A stretch of DNA of 64,000 bases from Leptolinea sp. UBA5203. Lineage in GTDB: Bacteria; Chloroflexota; Anaerolineae; Anaerolineales; Anaerolineaceae. Where the stretch lies: assembly GCA_002412765.1 (NCBI GenBank), contig DHVR01000034.1:76285-140284 (forward strand), in the 5' to 3' direction. Below are positions 28,035-36,385 of this stretch, piece after piece. Position 1 is the stretch's first letter; the number at the start of each line of letters is the position of its first letter. The position numbers and the translations under genes were made by a program. The notes beneath the pieces are model-generated. The model ran no database searches. It saw only the letters and a list, made by a program, of their open reading frames with translations, and was not told the origin of the DNA.

Positions 28035-28146
28035 ATCTATGCCGGAAAATATTCATTCCCCCTTTAATATCCCCGGAACCATTTTCTTCGCTATACTATC
28101 CAATGAGATACAAACTTCATCCATCCAATCCAGCAAGGGGAAAACT

Positions 28147-29103
28147 ATGAACCTTTTTCAAACCTTCTTTGACGCACTAAAAATTAATTGGAAACAAAAA
28201 CCGATGTGGAAGGTGACTCTTCTTACCTATGTACCATTATCTTTTGTTTTCTCAATCCTTCTCGTTCCACTCATCATCGCGGCTGGTTACTTCTATAAGG
28301 ACACTGGAACCTTGCTGGATAATCTGGGAAGTATTTTCTTTCTATTGCTTTTCGTCGTCATCCTGTTAATAAACACGTTGATCTCAGTGGTATGCCTGCT
28401 TGCGTCACAGGTTGGAAGCAGTATCATGATGCAGGAAAGCCTGGCTAATCAGGAAGGGGGTTTCAAGAACAATAAATTACCCGCACCCTTTTTGAAAAAA
28501 ATCTGGTCAGGTTTCCTATATTACTTGATTGTAATTGGAATACCCGGTTTGGTTATCGGGTTGGGAATTACTGGATCTTTTGCCCTGATGACCATAACTG
28601 AAAACGTTTTTATGATCTTTGTTTTCATTTGCATTCTTCTGCTTTCCATGCCAATGATCATGCTCATATCCCTGCTTTTTTATACTCTCCTTCCAATTTT
28701 CATACTTGATAACCTTTCTTTCAGAGATATATTTAAGAAATCCTGGACCTATCTTTCCAGCCAGTTAGGCAACATCCTGTTATTCAGCCTGATCATATAT
28801 GGATTTTTGTTCGTTATAAGCTATGCAATTAACGTTCCCCTGCAAATATTCAGTATGATGCTTTACTTTGGGGTAATGGCTGGTATGTTGCTACTGGAAG
28901 TATCCCCTGCTATTGCCATATTGTTGTTTATCCTCATATACGTTGCATTTATTTTGTTCACGTTTTTATACAGCGGCACCCTTTATTTGGCGATGGGCGC
29001 TATTCAATCCGGGTACACCCTGCTTTATTCTCGCGTACAAAACAATTACGGGAAGGAACAATCGCTAATTCCTGCTGCAGAAGCAAATCAACTAGCAGGA
29101 TAA
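28147..29103 (+). CDS. Polytopic membrane protein, paralogue-like to its upstream neighbour
   Basis: The 318-residue product starts MNLFQTFFDALKINWKQKPMWKVTLLTY and has about six long hydrophobic segments. Its arrangement resembles the preceding gene: a short cytosolic start that mentions FxDALKxxWKxK, then TM helices and a central motif (SFRDIFKKSWTYLSSQLGNILLFSLI) equivalent to SLMDSIKKTYELFKANFWSVILMGVIL in the neighbour. That correspondence suggests divergent paralogues (inference). Start ATG 28147 follows AAGGGG; an open frame extends upstream into the terminator region but lacks a ribosome-binding site. Function is unknown. Confidence 0.72.
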   Translation: MNLFQTFFDALKINWKQKPMWKVTLLTYVPLSFVFSILLVPLIIAAGYFYKDTGTLLDNLGSIFFLLLFVVILLINTLISVVCLLASQVGSSIMMQESLANQEGGFKNNKLPAPFLKKIWSGFLYYLIVIGIPGLVIGLGITGSFALMTITENVFMIFVFICILLLSMPMIMLISLLFYTLLPIFILDNLSFRDIFKKSWTYLSSQLGNILLFSLIIYGFLFVISYAINVPLQIFSMMLYFGVMAGMLLLEVSPAIAILLFILIYVAFILFTFLYSGTLYLAMGAIQSGYTLLYSRVQNNYGKEQSLIPAAEANQLAG

Positions 29104-29164
29104 ATCCCATTCAATTGCATGTATCAAGTTTTGGTAAGGTAAAAAACAATTGATTAACATACAT

Positions 29165-29338
29165 GTAGGGGCAAAGCATTCGGAACGGCTTCAAATATCA
29201 GTCCTTTGCGTCGAATGCTTTGCCCTGCCCGCCAAACGGGATTTACCACAATCCTGGTGCGATTCAATCCGAGAAAGGGCAAAGCATTTCAATGATGCCG
29301 TGATTTCCCAGCCTCTTTTTGAAATGCTTTGCCTCTAC
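29165..29338. repeat. Nested inverted-repeat element with GTAGGGGCAAAGCATT ends
   Basis: The 174-bp element begins GTAGGGGCAAAGCATT (29165-29180) and ends AATGCTTTGCCTCTAC (29323-29338), an inverted pair with one mismatch. Inside lie another inverted pair: AATGCTTTGCCC (29214-29225) and GGGCAAAGCATT (29277-29288). It therefore folds as two side-by-side hairpins or as one long one. No coding sequence is present. It looks like a MITE/BIME-type dispersed repeat. Confidence 0.75.
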
Positions 29339-29397
29339 GGGTAATTATTGGGTAACGATGTTAATTCTTAAATTAAATTCCTTAATTTGATGCACGT

Positions 29398-29442
29398 GGG
29401 GCGACCGGTATTTCGACAGGCTCAATAACCTCCGGTCGCCCC
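29398..29442. repeat. Second palindromic repeat with GGGGCGACCGG arms
   Basis: GGGGCGACCGG (29398-29408) and CCGGTCGCCCC (29432-29442) are perfect 11-bp inverted arms around a 23-nt loop holding TTCGACAGGCTCAATAACC. It lies 60 bp from the first repeat, at the 3' end of the flavodoxin gene, and might also act as its transcription end. The GGGGC start is shared with the neighbouring element. Confidence 0.7.
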
Positions 29443-29481
29443 TGCTATTAGAAAATCCATAATATCCGTCAGTAAACAAAT

Positions 29482-30069
29482 TTACGAAATCAATCCATTC
29501 ACTTCCGCCGCCCATTGACGGATGGCTGCCCAGTTGCGAAAATCCCCCGGTTGGGCGCGGATGATTCCCAGCACAAAGATCATTTGGAATATATTTAGTT
29601 TCCCCATATCCAACTTTCCGCCAAACAAGGCTACCTGCATGGGCTTGATCTTCGGCGCGGATTTTTGAATCGGACGCAGATAATTCTCTGCCAGGGCATA
29701 GCGTTCCCGGAACGATAAACGGTTTGGCTTTACAGGGGCTTTCGCCAGCTGGGGATCTATAAATAATGGCAACCCAACGGCTTGGGTGGAACCATCCTGA
29801 GTCAAGCTGACCATGGTGCAAAAATAGGCCACCTGTTTCTGGCTGAGCACAGCTTGATTTTTGCGGATAAATTGTTTGGCTGCCGCATGCCAGCCCAGGA
29901 TCATGGGGGCGCCAATCAGAACCACGTCATAGGATTCCAACTGATTCACCTGATCCATCGCCTGAGAGGCTGCCTGGTGTCCCAGAACGGTCAATTCCTC
30001 CGCCAGTTTAGCCGCAATTTCTGCGGTGGATCCAGCGTTGGTGCAATACATCACTAAAATTTTCTTCAT
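29482..30069 (-). CDS. Flavodoxin-domain protein
   Basis: The 195-residue product starts MKKILVMYCTNAGSTAEIAAKLAEEL, the FMN phosphate-binding loop of flavodoxins (T/S-x-T/A-G-S/N-T-x). DVVLIGAPMILGWHAAAKQFI is the second FMN-binding stretch. It resembles the flavodoxin-like proteins annotated as HemG or menaquinone-dependent protoporphyrinogen oxidase, but no heme genes are nearby, so the electron partner is not known. ATG 30069 has GGGAG upstream. It follows the CoA-binding protein gene by 28 bp, and the two are probably co-transcribed. Confidence 0.8.
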   Translation of the reverse strand: MKKILVMYCTNAGSTAEIAAKLAEELTVLGHQAASQAMDQVNQLESYDVVLIGAPMILGWHAAAKQFIRKNQAVLSQKQVAYFCTMVSLTQDGSTQAVGLPLFIDPQLAKAPVKPNRLSFRERYALAENYLRPIQKSAPKIKPMQVALFGGKLDMGKLNIFQMIFVLGIIRAQPGDFRNWAAIRQWAAEVNGLIS

Positions 30070-30096
30070 TAAAGTGCTCCCGATGCGGGTGGTTAA

Positions 30097-30537
30097 TTAA
30101 TACTGTCCAAACAAACGAGCGAATCCTTTGTGCCAGGCATGAAACGAAGTCACCGGTTCAGCATACATTAAAATGCATTTTCCAGTTACCGGGTCCAAAC
30201 CCAATTCCTTTGCCATGGCTGCTGTCTCAACGGATTGCGCACCTTGCTGCAGCCAGACATGCTTGATCCCGGCAACGGCGGCATCGCGCAGGGCGCTCAC
30301 CGCAGCGGCTGGGGGCAGGCAAATCACCACGCCCTGTACTTTGCCCTGCAAAGCAGCCAGGTTCGGGTAACTCATCTCACCGCCAATTTCTATCCCTTCC
30401 GGATGGACCAGATAAACTTGATAGCCGCGCTGTTTTAACTCGGTGGCAATCATATTGCCAAATTTTGTGCCCGATCGGGAAGCCCCCAGGAGAGCCAATT
30501 GCTTAAGCTGTACAAATTCTTTAATGGATGCATTCAT
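30097..30537 (-). CDS. CoA-binding (YccU-like) Rossmann protein
   Basis: The 146-residue product has a Rossmann start QLALLGASRSGTKFGNMIATELKQRGYQVYLVHP and KVQGVVICLPPAAAVSALRDA, then HVWLQQGAQS, matching the CoA_binding_2 family that resembles the nucleotide-binding part of succinyl-CoA synthetase. Its specific cellular role is unknown. I start it at ATG 30537, preceded by AAAGGAAA; a longer reading frame to 30615 adds 26 residues unlike the family. It precedes the flavodoxin gene. Confidence 0.82.
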   Translation of the reverse strand: MNASIKEFVQLKQLALLGASRSGTKFGNMIATELKQRGYQVYLVHPEGIEIGGEMSYPNLAALQGKVQGVVICLPPAAAVSALRDAAVAGIKHVWLQQGAQSVETAAMAKELGLDPVTGKCILMYAEPVTSFHAWHKGFARLFGQY

Positions 30538-30701
30538 TTCATTTTCCTTTGAAAAAGAATTATTGCCATGTTTAATGATCTGGATCGCTCCTGTAAAAAA
30601 GTCAATCAATAACACACAAATATACGATGATTTTGCATTTTCGTTTCAATAAGATTACCAATATTCTACCTGTAAATCGTTATAATCTAAGTTAAATAAA
30701 A

Positions 30702-30734
30702 GACCCTAAGGGTTTAATGGAAACCCTTAGGGTC
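30702..30734 (-). terminator. Perfect 14-bp hairpin, probable terminator of ychF
   Basis: GACCCTAAGGGTTT (30702-30715) and AAACCCTTAGGGTC (30721-30734) pair perfectly with a 5-nt loop. On the minus strand it is followed by TTTTATTT. It lies 20 bp beyond the ychF stop. Confidence 0.8.
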
Positions 30735-30754
30735 TAACCTATTCAACGTTCTCG

Positions 30755-31828
30755 TTATTTCACATTAAAACGAATATTGAGGATATCCCCGTCTTTAACC
30801 GGATATTCCTTGCCTTCCAGGCGCAGCTTGCCTTTGTTCTTGGCTTCGGCCATGCTGCCCAGTTCAATCAATTCGGTATCATGAATGACCTCAGCACGAA
30901 TAAAGCCCTTCTGCAAATCCGTGTGGATGACGCCGGCCGCCACAGGGGCTGTGGCGCCTTTTTCCACTGTCCAGGCCCGCACTTCATCCTCACCCACGGT
31001 GAAGAAGGACATCAGCCCCAACAACTGATAGGAAATTTGAATCATCTTGTTCAGGGTCGGTTCGGTGAGGCCGTATTCCTCCATGAAAATAGCCGCATCT
31101 TCCGGAGGTAACTGGGCAATATCCATTTCCAGTTTCCCTTGGAGGCTGATTACGGTACTTTTCGTGTGGGCATATTTAATTTCCGGGGGTGTTTGCCCTT
31201 CGGATACGTTCAAAATAATCATCATCGGTTTTTGACTTAAAAAGCCGTAACCGGACAAATCTTTTTCATCTTCGGGGCTTAAGTCCAGATCACGCAGAGG
31301 TTTTTCCTCGGTTAAGGCCTGCTGCAGCCGTTCAAATAGATCGATCTCGTGACGGATGAGGGATTTATCCCTTCCGCCGCCTTTACGGAACTCGTCCTGG
31401 AGCCGTTCCAGTTTGCGTTCCACCATGATCAAGTCATTGATGATAAATTCACTTTCCATGGTTTCAATGTCACGCTGGGCATTAATGCTCCCTGACTGAT
31501 GCGGAATATTATCATCCTCAAAACAGCGCACAACCAGGATGAGCCCGGTCATTTGTGTCAATTGATTCAGCAAGGTTCCGGAGATGCCGCTTTTGCCGGC
31601 ACTTCCATCCAGGCCAGCAATGTCGGCATAGGTGACCTTGGCATAGATGGTCTTTTTGGGTTTAAACATGGCTGAGAGAACATCCACACGGGCATCAGGG
31701 ACATCGACGACCGCAGTGTGAACCTCAATTTTCCCGGTAATAGCGCCTGTCGGATGATTGCCACGGGTGAGGGTATTAAATATAGTTGTTTTACCAGATT
31801 GGGGCAGCCCAATAATTCCTAATTGCAT
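30755..31828 (-). CDS. ychF: Redox-responsive ATPase / ribosome-binding protein YchF
   Basis: OBG-family P-loop protein that prefers ATP, binds ribosomes and is tied to stress response. The 357-residue product has G1 GLPQSGKTT (about 7-15), Walker B DIAGL, the YchF-specific NxxE motif NVSE in place of NKxD (about 210), and a C-terminal TGS domain (DLQKGFIRAEVI... GDILNIRF). The true start is ATG 31828, which begins MQLGIIGLPQSG. The frame stays open upstream only because it runs antisense through tRNA-Leu. It stands as a single gene closed by the hairpin at 30702-30734. Confidence 0.94.
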   Translation of the reverse strand: MQLGIIGLPQSGKTTIFNTLTRGNHPTGAITGKIEVHTAVVDVPDARVDVLSAMFKPKKTIYAKVTYADIAGLDGSAGKSGISGTLLNQLTQMTGLILVVRCFEDDNIPHQSGSINAQRDIETMESEFIINDLIMVERKLERLQDEFRKGGGRDKSLIRHEIDLFERLQQALTEEKPLRDLDLSPEDEKDLSGYGFLSQKPMMIILNVSEGQTPPEIKYAHTKSTVISLQGKLEMDIAQLPPEDAAIFMEEYGLTEPTLNKMIQISYQLLGLMSFFTVGEDEVRAWTVEKGATAPVAAGVIHTDLQKGFIRAEVIHDTELIELGSMAEAKNKGKLRLEGKEYPVKDGDILNIRFNVK

Positions 31829-31886
31829 AATTGTAAAAATCCTTGACCCTTCACAAGATATTAGATATACTAGGTTCAGTTCAGTC

Positions 31887-31971
31887 GCCGGAGTGGCGGA
31901 ATTGGCAGACGCGCACGACTCAAAATCGTGTTCCCACGGGAATGAGGGTTCGATTCCCTCCTTCGGCACCA
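31887..31971 (+). tRNA. tRNA-Leu (anticodon CAA)
   Basis: Acceptor arms GCCGGAG and CTTCGGC pair with one G-T; the anticodon stem CACGA/TCGTG encloses CTCAAAA, giving CAA. A long variable arm (class II) and the T-arm GGGTTCGATTCCC follow. The 3' ACCA is encoded, unlike in the tRNA-Gln gene of this window. Confidence 0.96.
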
Positions 31972-32000
31972 TTATAACATACTCAATTTTTATTGAGAGA

Positions 32001-32040
32001 AGAAGCAATCAGTCAAGACTGAGCGGCTTCTTTTTTTTTC
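32001..32040 (+). terminator. Intrinsic terminator after tRNA-Leu
   Basis: Nested stems GAAGC/GCTTC and TCAGTC/GACTGA are followed by nine T. It ends tRNA-Leu transcription 17 bp before the next ATG, so the YgjV-like gene may be read through or use an unseen promoter. Confidence 0.85.
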
Positions 32041-32056
32041 CCTGGAGGATGAAACC

Positions 32057-32686
32057 ATGGCAAGTTTGGCAGAATGGATTGGATATTTGGCATCTATCTT
32101 AATTGCCGTCTCCTTAATGATGCGCTCAGTGCTGCGTTTGAGGGTGATTAATTTAATCGGAGCGATTGTTTTTACGATCTATGGTCTCTGGATTCAAGCT
32201 TACCCGGTAGCCATGGTCAACGGCTTTATCATCTTCATCGATCTCTATTATCTAGTCGATATGCGCAGAACCAAAGAATATTTCCAGCCTTTGATGGTTT
32301 TCCGTGACAGCACCTATTTAAAGCAGTTTTTGGCATATTATGCCCAGGATATTGCCAAATTCTTTCCAGACTTTGCCTTCCATCCGGAAGATGCTCAATA
32401 TCAATATTTCTTTATCTTACGGGATATGGTGCCGGCCGGATTGGTCGTCCTTTCTGTTGATGAGCAGAACCGATTATGGGTAGCTTTGGATTATGCCATC
32501 CCCGGCTATCGGGATTTTAAAACCGGGCGCTATGTGTTCTCGCAGCAATCCACTTTGCTTCACAAACAAGGTACCCAGGAAGTATTTGCGATCACGGAAT
32601 CCCCCTTGCATGCCCGTTATTTGAAAAAAATTGGCTACGATCCGGATCCCAGCATGGGGGCTAACGTCTATCGTTATCGGATTTAG
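32057..32686 (+). CDS. YgjV-like membrane protein with C-terminal GNAT-like domain
   Basis: The 209-residue product has three hydrophobic segments in residues 1-75 (SLAEWIGYLASILIAVSLMM, VINLIGAIVFTIYGLWIQA, AMVNGFIIFIDLYYL) in the manner of YgjV/SWEET-like small membrane proteins. Residues about 85-209 form a soluble region with an acetyltransferase look: FFILRDMVPAGLVVLSVD, LWVALDYAIPGYRDF and the terminal HARYLKKIGYDPDP...YRYRI, like the GNAT end YLKKIGF. The acetyl-CoA loop is not clearly conserved. ATG 32057 follows GGAGG. It overlaps the DGC gene by 4 bp tail to tail. Function is unknown. Confidence 0.7.
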   Translation: MASLAEWIGYLASILIAVSLMMRSVLRLRVINLIGAIVFTIYGLWIQAYPVAMVNGFIIFIDLYYLVDMRRTKEYFQPLMVFRDSTYLKQFLAYYAQDIAKFFPDFAFHPEDAQYQYFFILRDMVPAGLVVLSVDEQNRLWVALDYAIPGYRDFKTGRYVFSQQSTLLHKQGTQEVFAITESPLHARYLKKIGYDPDPSMGANVYRYRI

Positions 32687-34377
32687 GATGGCTGCGAATA
32701 AGGGCAGGAGACAATCTGGTTTCTGCCCTTTTCTTTTGCCCGGTACATGGCGTCATCCGCTTTCGCCAGCATCTCTTCAATCAAAGGAGTAGACGCGGAT
32801 AAATCAACAATTCCAAGGCTGGCCGTTACTGTGACCGATTGAGCATCAAGCGAGATCGTCGCCTCATCCAGGGCGCCACGGATGCGTTCCGCAACCCTTT
32901 CGGCCTGTTCCAACTCTGTTTCTGGCAGTAAGATGACGAACTCCTCTCCCCCATACCGGCAGGCGATATCAATCTTACGCACTGCATTTTGAATGATTTG
33001 GCCAATTTGAGTGAGAACCATATCCCCCACTCGATGACCATATTGATCATTAATTTCCTTGTAATGATCAATATCCATCATGATTAAGGAAAGCGGCAAC
33101 TGATAACGCAAAGAACGCTCCACCTCCTTTTGCCCGACTTGGTAAAAATAATGGCGATTATATAATCCTGTTAAGGAGTCCATAATAGCCAGATCACGAA
33201 ATTTTGCTTCACTCTTTCGAAGCTCCTTTTCGGCCCATTTTCTTTCTTGAATTTCAGTATTAAGTTTGGCGTTGATCTCGCTAGCAATCTCCACTTCTGA
33301 AAGCACACTATCCGTTTGATGAATAGCTTCAAGCGCTTGAAGGTTCTCAGTCAACTGCTTTTGTTGCCAGATCTGCTGTGTACTGAAATACTTTTTATAA
33401 TGGGTTAGGGCCAATTTATACTCTTTTTTTGTTTCATAATATTGCGAGAATAACAAATGGACCTTGCTTCGTAATTCGTGATGCTCTTCCAAATACGGAA
33501 GCGAGGCCATCTCCTGTAGAGTTTCCAGATAGGCTTTTTCGTCTCCGGTATGCTGCTTGACCAGGCAAATCCCCAGTAAGGCTTGCAGATATTCTTCCTG
33601 CATTTTGTGCCGCAGAGCATATGTGGCCATTAAGGAAAAATTTAATTCCGCTTCCGGGTATTTCCCCATGCGTAAATCCATGGTTCCTAAAATATCCAGG
33701 CTCTGCACATAAATCAAAGGATAATGATCCTGCTGGGAAACGGAAATTGCTCTGGAGACTGCGAAAGCGGCGTTGGCAAGATCACCAACAGCCAAACACA
33801 CCCGGCAATAGATCAAATAGGAATTTCCAATAAGGGCATTGAGATTGTACTTCTTACAAAGATCAATACTCTTTAAAATATGCCCCTGGGCCTTTAGTAT
33901 TTTTTTCTCTTGCAGGGCCATCTGGCTGAGGAACTGCAAAGCTTCCACTTCCAGGTCTCTGAAGTTGTCCGCTTTGGGTGCCATGTGGATTTGCGTGAAT
34001 ATTTCTTCAGCTTTTTCAAAGTTATACAATAAATAATAGATTTCAGCCAACAAGCGTGAATTTCTTAAGACCAACCCCTGGTCTTTTAGTAATTCAGCTA
34101 TTTTTTGGCTGTTATTTGCTTGAGCCAGCGCCAGACCCAATTTTTTCCAAAGCAAATTGATCCGGCTGAGCGCATGCAGGCTATTTGCTACACCCACTAA
34201 ATATGGTTCATCAACAAAAGGACCCGAAACGGATAAATGGTAAGCAATACTCGCCTGTTCATAAGCCTGGAGCGGCTCATCAAGGTAAATTTTAGCAACA
34301 TTTTTGATCAAATGATCGGTCTTCTGAATCAATTGTTTTCGTTGCTGAAGCTTTTCGTAAGAGGATTGATCACTCAT
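32683..34377 (-). CDS. TPR-repeat diguanylate cyclase (GGDEF)
   Basis: Makes cyclic di-GMP. The product (about 564 residues) has no membrane segment. Residues about 20-340 are helical TPR-like repeats; a coiled-coil stretch (about 345-395, EIQERKWAEKELRKSEAKFR) leads to the GGDEF domain with LTGLYNRHYF, MMDIDHYKEINDQYGH and the active-site GGEEF at about 476-480. RKID lies five residues before it, an intact inhibitory I-site. ATG 34377 is preferred over a TTG one codon upstream. It is 37 bp downstream of a paralogous gene of the same layout. Confidence 0.93.
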   Translation of the reverse strand: MSDQSSYEKLQQRKQLIQKTDHLIKNVAKIYLDEPLQAYEQASIAYHLSVSGPFVDEPYLVGVANSLHALSRINLLWKKLGLALAQANNSQKIAELLKDQGLVLRNSRLLAEIYYLLYNFEKAEEIFTQIHMAPKADNFRDLEVEALQFLSQMALQEKKILKAQGHILKSIDLCKKYNLNALIGNSYLIYCRVCLAVGDLANAAFAVSRAISVSQQDHYPLIYVQSLDILGTMDLRMGKYPEAELNFSLMATYALRHKMQEEYLQALLGICLVKQHTGDEKAYLETLQEMASLPYLEEHHELRSKVHLLFSQYYETKKEYKLALTHYKKYFSTQQIWQQKQLTENLQALEAIHQTDSVLSEVEIASEINAKLNTEIQERKWAEKELRKSEAKFRDLAIMDSLTGLYNRHYFYQVGQKEVERSLRYQLPLSLIMMDIDHYKEINDQYGHRVGDMVLTQIGQIIQNAVRKIDIACRYGGEEFVILLPETELEQAERVAERIRGALDEATISLDAQSVTVTASLGIVDLSASTPLIEEMLAKADDAMYRAKEKGRNQIVSCPYSQPS

Positions 34378-34413
34378 CAAAACAGTTCCACATGCGAGAG
34401 AGTATGTACTTTA

Positions 34414-36099
34414 TCAATTGCTAGGTGCCAGATAAACCTGGTTTCTCCCTTTATTCTTTGCCATATACATGGCATGATCTGCTTTATCTATCAAGGATTC
34501 CAAACTTGTATTGCTGCTGGATAAAACGCCAACACCAATGCTGGTTGTTACGGCGATAGGGCCTTTTGGAGAAGGCATATGTGAATCGCGGATGGTGCCA
34601 CAAATCCTGCTAGCCAGGTTAAGCGCCTGTTCAGCACCGGTTTCGGGCAAGAGGACGATAAACTCCTCGCCTCCATATCTACCTATAATATCAATCTTTC
34701 GCAGATTACGTTTACATAGGGTGGCCACAAATTGCAACATGTCATCCCCGATCAAATGCCCATAACGATCGTTGATTAGTTTAAAATGATCCAAATCAAT
34801 CATGAGCAAAGTCAGGGGATGTTTATATCGCATAGCACGCTCAAATTCTATTTCAGCCAGATTATAAAAATGGCGGCGATTATACAAATTCGTCAGCGGA
34901 TCAAAGGATGCCATGGTTCGATAGCGTTTTTCACTTTTACGCAATTCAGCTTCCAGGTTTTTCCGTTCCAGAATTTCATGCTCCAGCGCCTGATTTTTTT
35001 CGCGGGTAAGTTCAACTTCTCGGGTCGCGGATCGTGTGCGGTACAACACTTCAATGGCTTGCTCTTTTTGCAAAGATTGCTGTGTAAACAGATGATTGGT
35101 CAGTTCACTGTAACGCTTGAAATGAGTCAGAGATAAGGAATACTTCCCCTTTTTTTCATATACGCTGGATAATTTCTGATGAGCCTCAAGCATTAATGGT
35201 TCAACGCCAATGGCTTGAGCCATTTTCAAGCATTTTCCCAACAGCAGACTGGCTTGTTGAAAATCCTGGCTGATGATGAAAAGTTCACTCAAACCAAGTT
35301 TGACCCTCAGATTAAGATATTTCATGTGCAGCTTTTTATTGATCTGCTGGGAATCTAAAAGATCGGTCTTTGCGAGTTCAAAGTCTCCATTGAGACAATA
35401 AAGCAACCCCCGATAATAGTGGGCTTCCGCTTCAATCACCGGACTGCCTATCTCTTTGGCAATTTCTATTGCCGATTGAATCGCATTTAACCCTTCTTTC
35501 ATTTTCTGCGTTTGGCGATACGCCTGGGCCAGATTCATTAAGGCATACGCCTGAAAGACAGGCAGTTTAAATTTCTTGAACACCTCTTCCGCTTGCGATG
35601 AGGTGCGAATACTCTGATGATAATTTCCCATTCCAAAATAGACCGAGCCAATATGCAGACTAATCTTCCCTTCGATCAATTCAAAATGGTTTTTATGGGT
35701 GATTTCCAATCCCTTGACCAGAGAATCAATCGCGAGATTTCTTTGATTCATAATATGGTACAACTGCCCCAAATGCGCATACAAATCGGCCTGGGGTTGT
35801 TCCTGCTCCAATTTTTGATAGGTTTGTAAACTTTCTTCTGCCTGTTCAACTGCAATCCGTAGATTGCCCAATAACATATTAAAATGGGATAGATTATATA
35901 AACTATCCGCAAGACCTTGCATATACATGTTTGTAGAGATGGAGTTTCCAACGGATAACTCATAGGCTTTACCAGCCAAATTTATCCCTATGCGAAGATT
36001 GAGATAATGCAAATTAAAAGCATCCTCATTCCATTGTTGAATTTTCTGGATATGGAGATGTTTCTGGGCCTTATTTTCCTGCTGTCCTAATTCTTCCAT
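34414..36099 (-). CDS. TPR-repeat diguanylate cyclase (GGDEF), tandem paralogue
   Basis: The 561-residue product repeats the design of its neighbour: TPR-like helices (about 15-350; for example LYAHLGQLYHIMNQRNLAIDSLVKGLE), a coiled-coil (EHEILERKNLEAELRKSEKRYR) and a GGDEF domain with LTNLYNRRHF, MIDLDHFKLINDRYGH and GGEEF at about 476-480. The I-site RKID is present. It has no membrane helix and no receiver. The near-identical length, helix pattern and coiled-coil indicate tandem duplication followed by divergence of the TPR part, perhaps for different protein partners (inference). Confidence 0.93.
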   Translation of the reverse strand: MEELGQQENKAQKHLHIQKIQQWNEDAFNLHYLNLRIGINLAGKAYELSVGNSISTNMYMQGLADSLYNLSHFNMLLGNLRIAVEQAEESLQTYQKLEQEQPQADLYAHLGQLYHIMNQRNLAIDSLVKGLEITHKNHFELIEGKISLHIGSVYFGMGNYHQSIRTSSQAEEVFKKFKLPVFQAYALMNLAQAYRQTQKMKEGLNAIQSAIEIAKEIGSPVIEAEAHYYRGLLYCLNGDFELAKTDLLDSQQINKKLHMKYLNLRVKLGLSELFIISQDFQQASLLLGKCLKMAQAIGVEPLMLEAHQKLSSVYEKKGKYSLSLTHFKRYSELTNHLFTQQSLQKEQAIEVLYRTRSATREVELTREKNQALEHEILERKNLEAELRKSEKRYRTMASFDPLTNLYNRRHFYNLAEIEFERAMRYKHPLTLLMIDLDHFKLINDRYGHLIGDDMLQFVATLCKRNLRKIDIIGRYGGEEFIVLLPETGAEQALNLASRICGTIRDSHMPSPKGPIAVTTSIGVGVLSSSNTSLESLIDKADHAMYMAKNKGRNQVYLAPSN

Positions 36100-36385
36100 T
36101 TACCTGCCATGTCCCCATAACCAATAAGTACATAATCTTCAGGCTATCATACATCATTTCATGTAAAATACTTATAAAGATTGAGCAAAAATATGTCAAA
36201 AAAGTTCAGAAAGGGATATTTTTTTATATGTTTTTGGGAGCTATTGGGTAGTCTGGAATGGGTGGAATTTTCGATGATTAATGGTTTCCAGATTCCCGAG
36301 GTTCATAAATTCCTCGGCTTTCCAGATTAAACCTTGGTACAATCAGAAAATCGAACAATGTCTTAGTGAAGCATCGGATGTGAAA

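Noticed and set aside
30702..30734. Telomere-like CCCTAA units
   Set aside because: They are the arms of a perfect terminator hairpin after ychF, not tandem repeats.
36281..36385. N-terminal extension of the HD phosphohydrolase
   Set aside because: The segment has a direct repeat TTTCCAGATT around a CCGAGG/CCTCGG stem and no family similarity; the later ATG fits the HDDC2 start.
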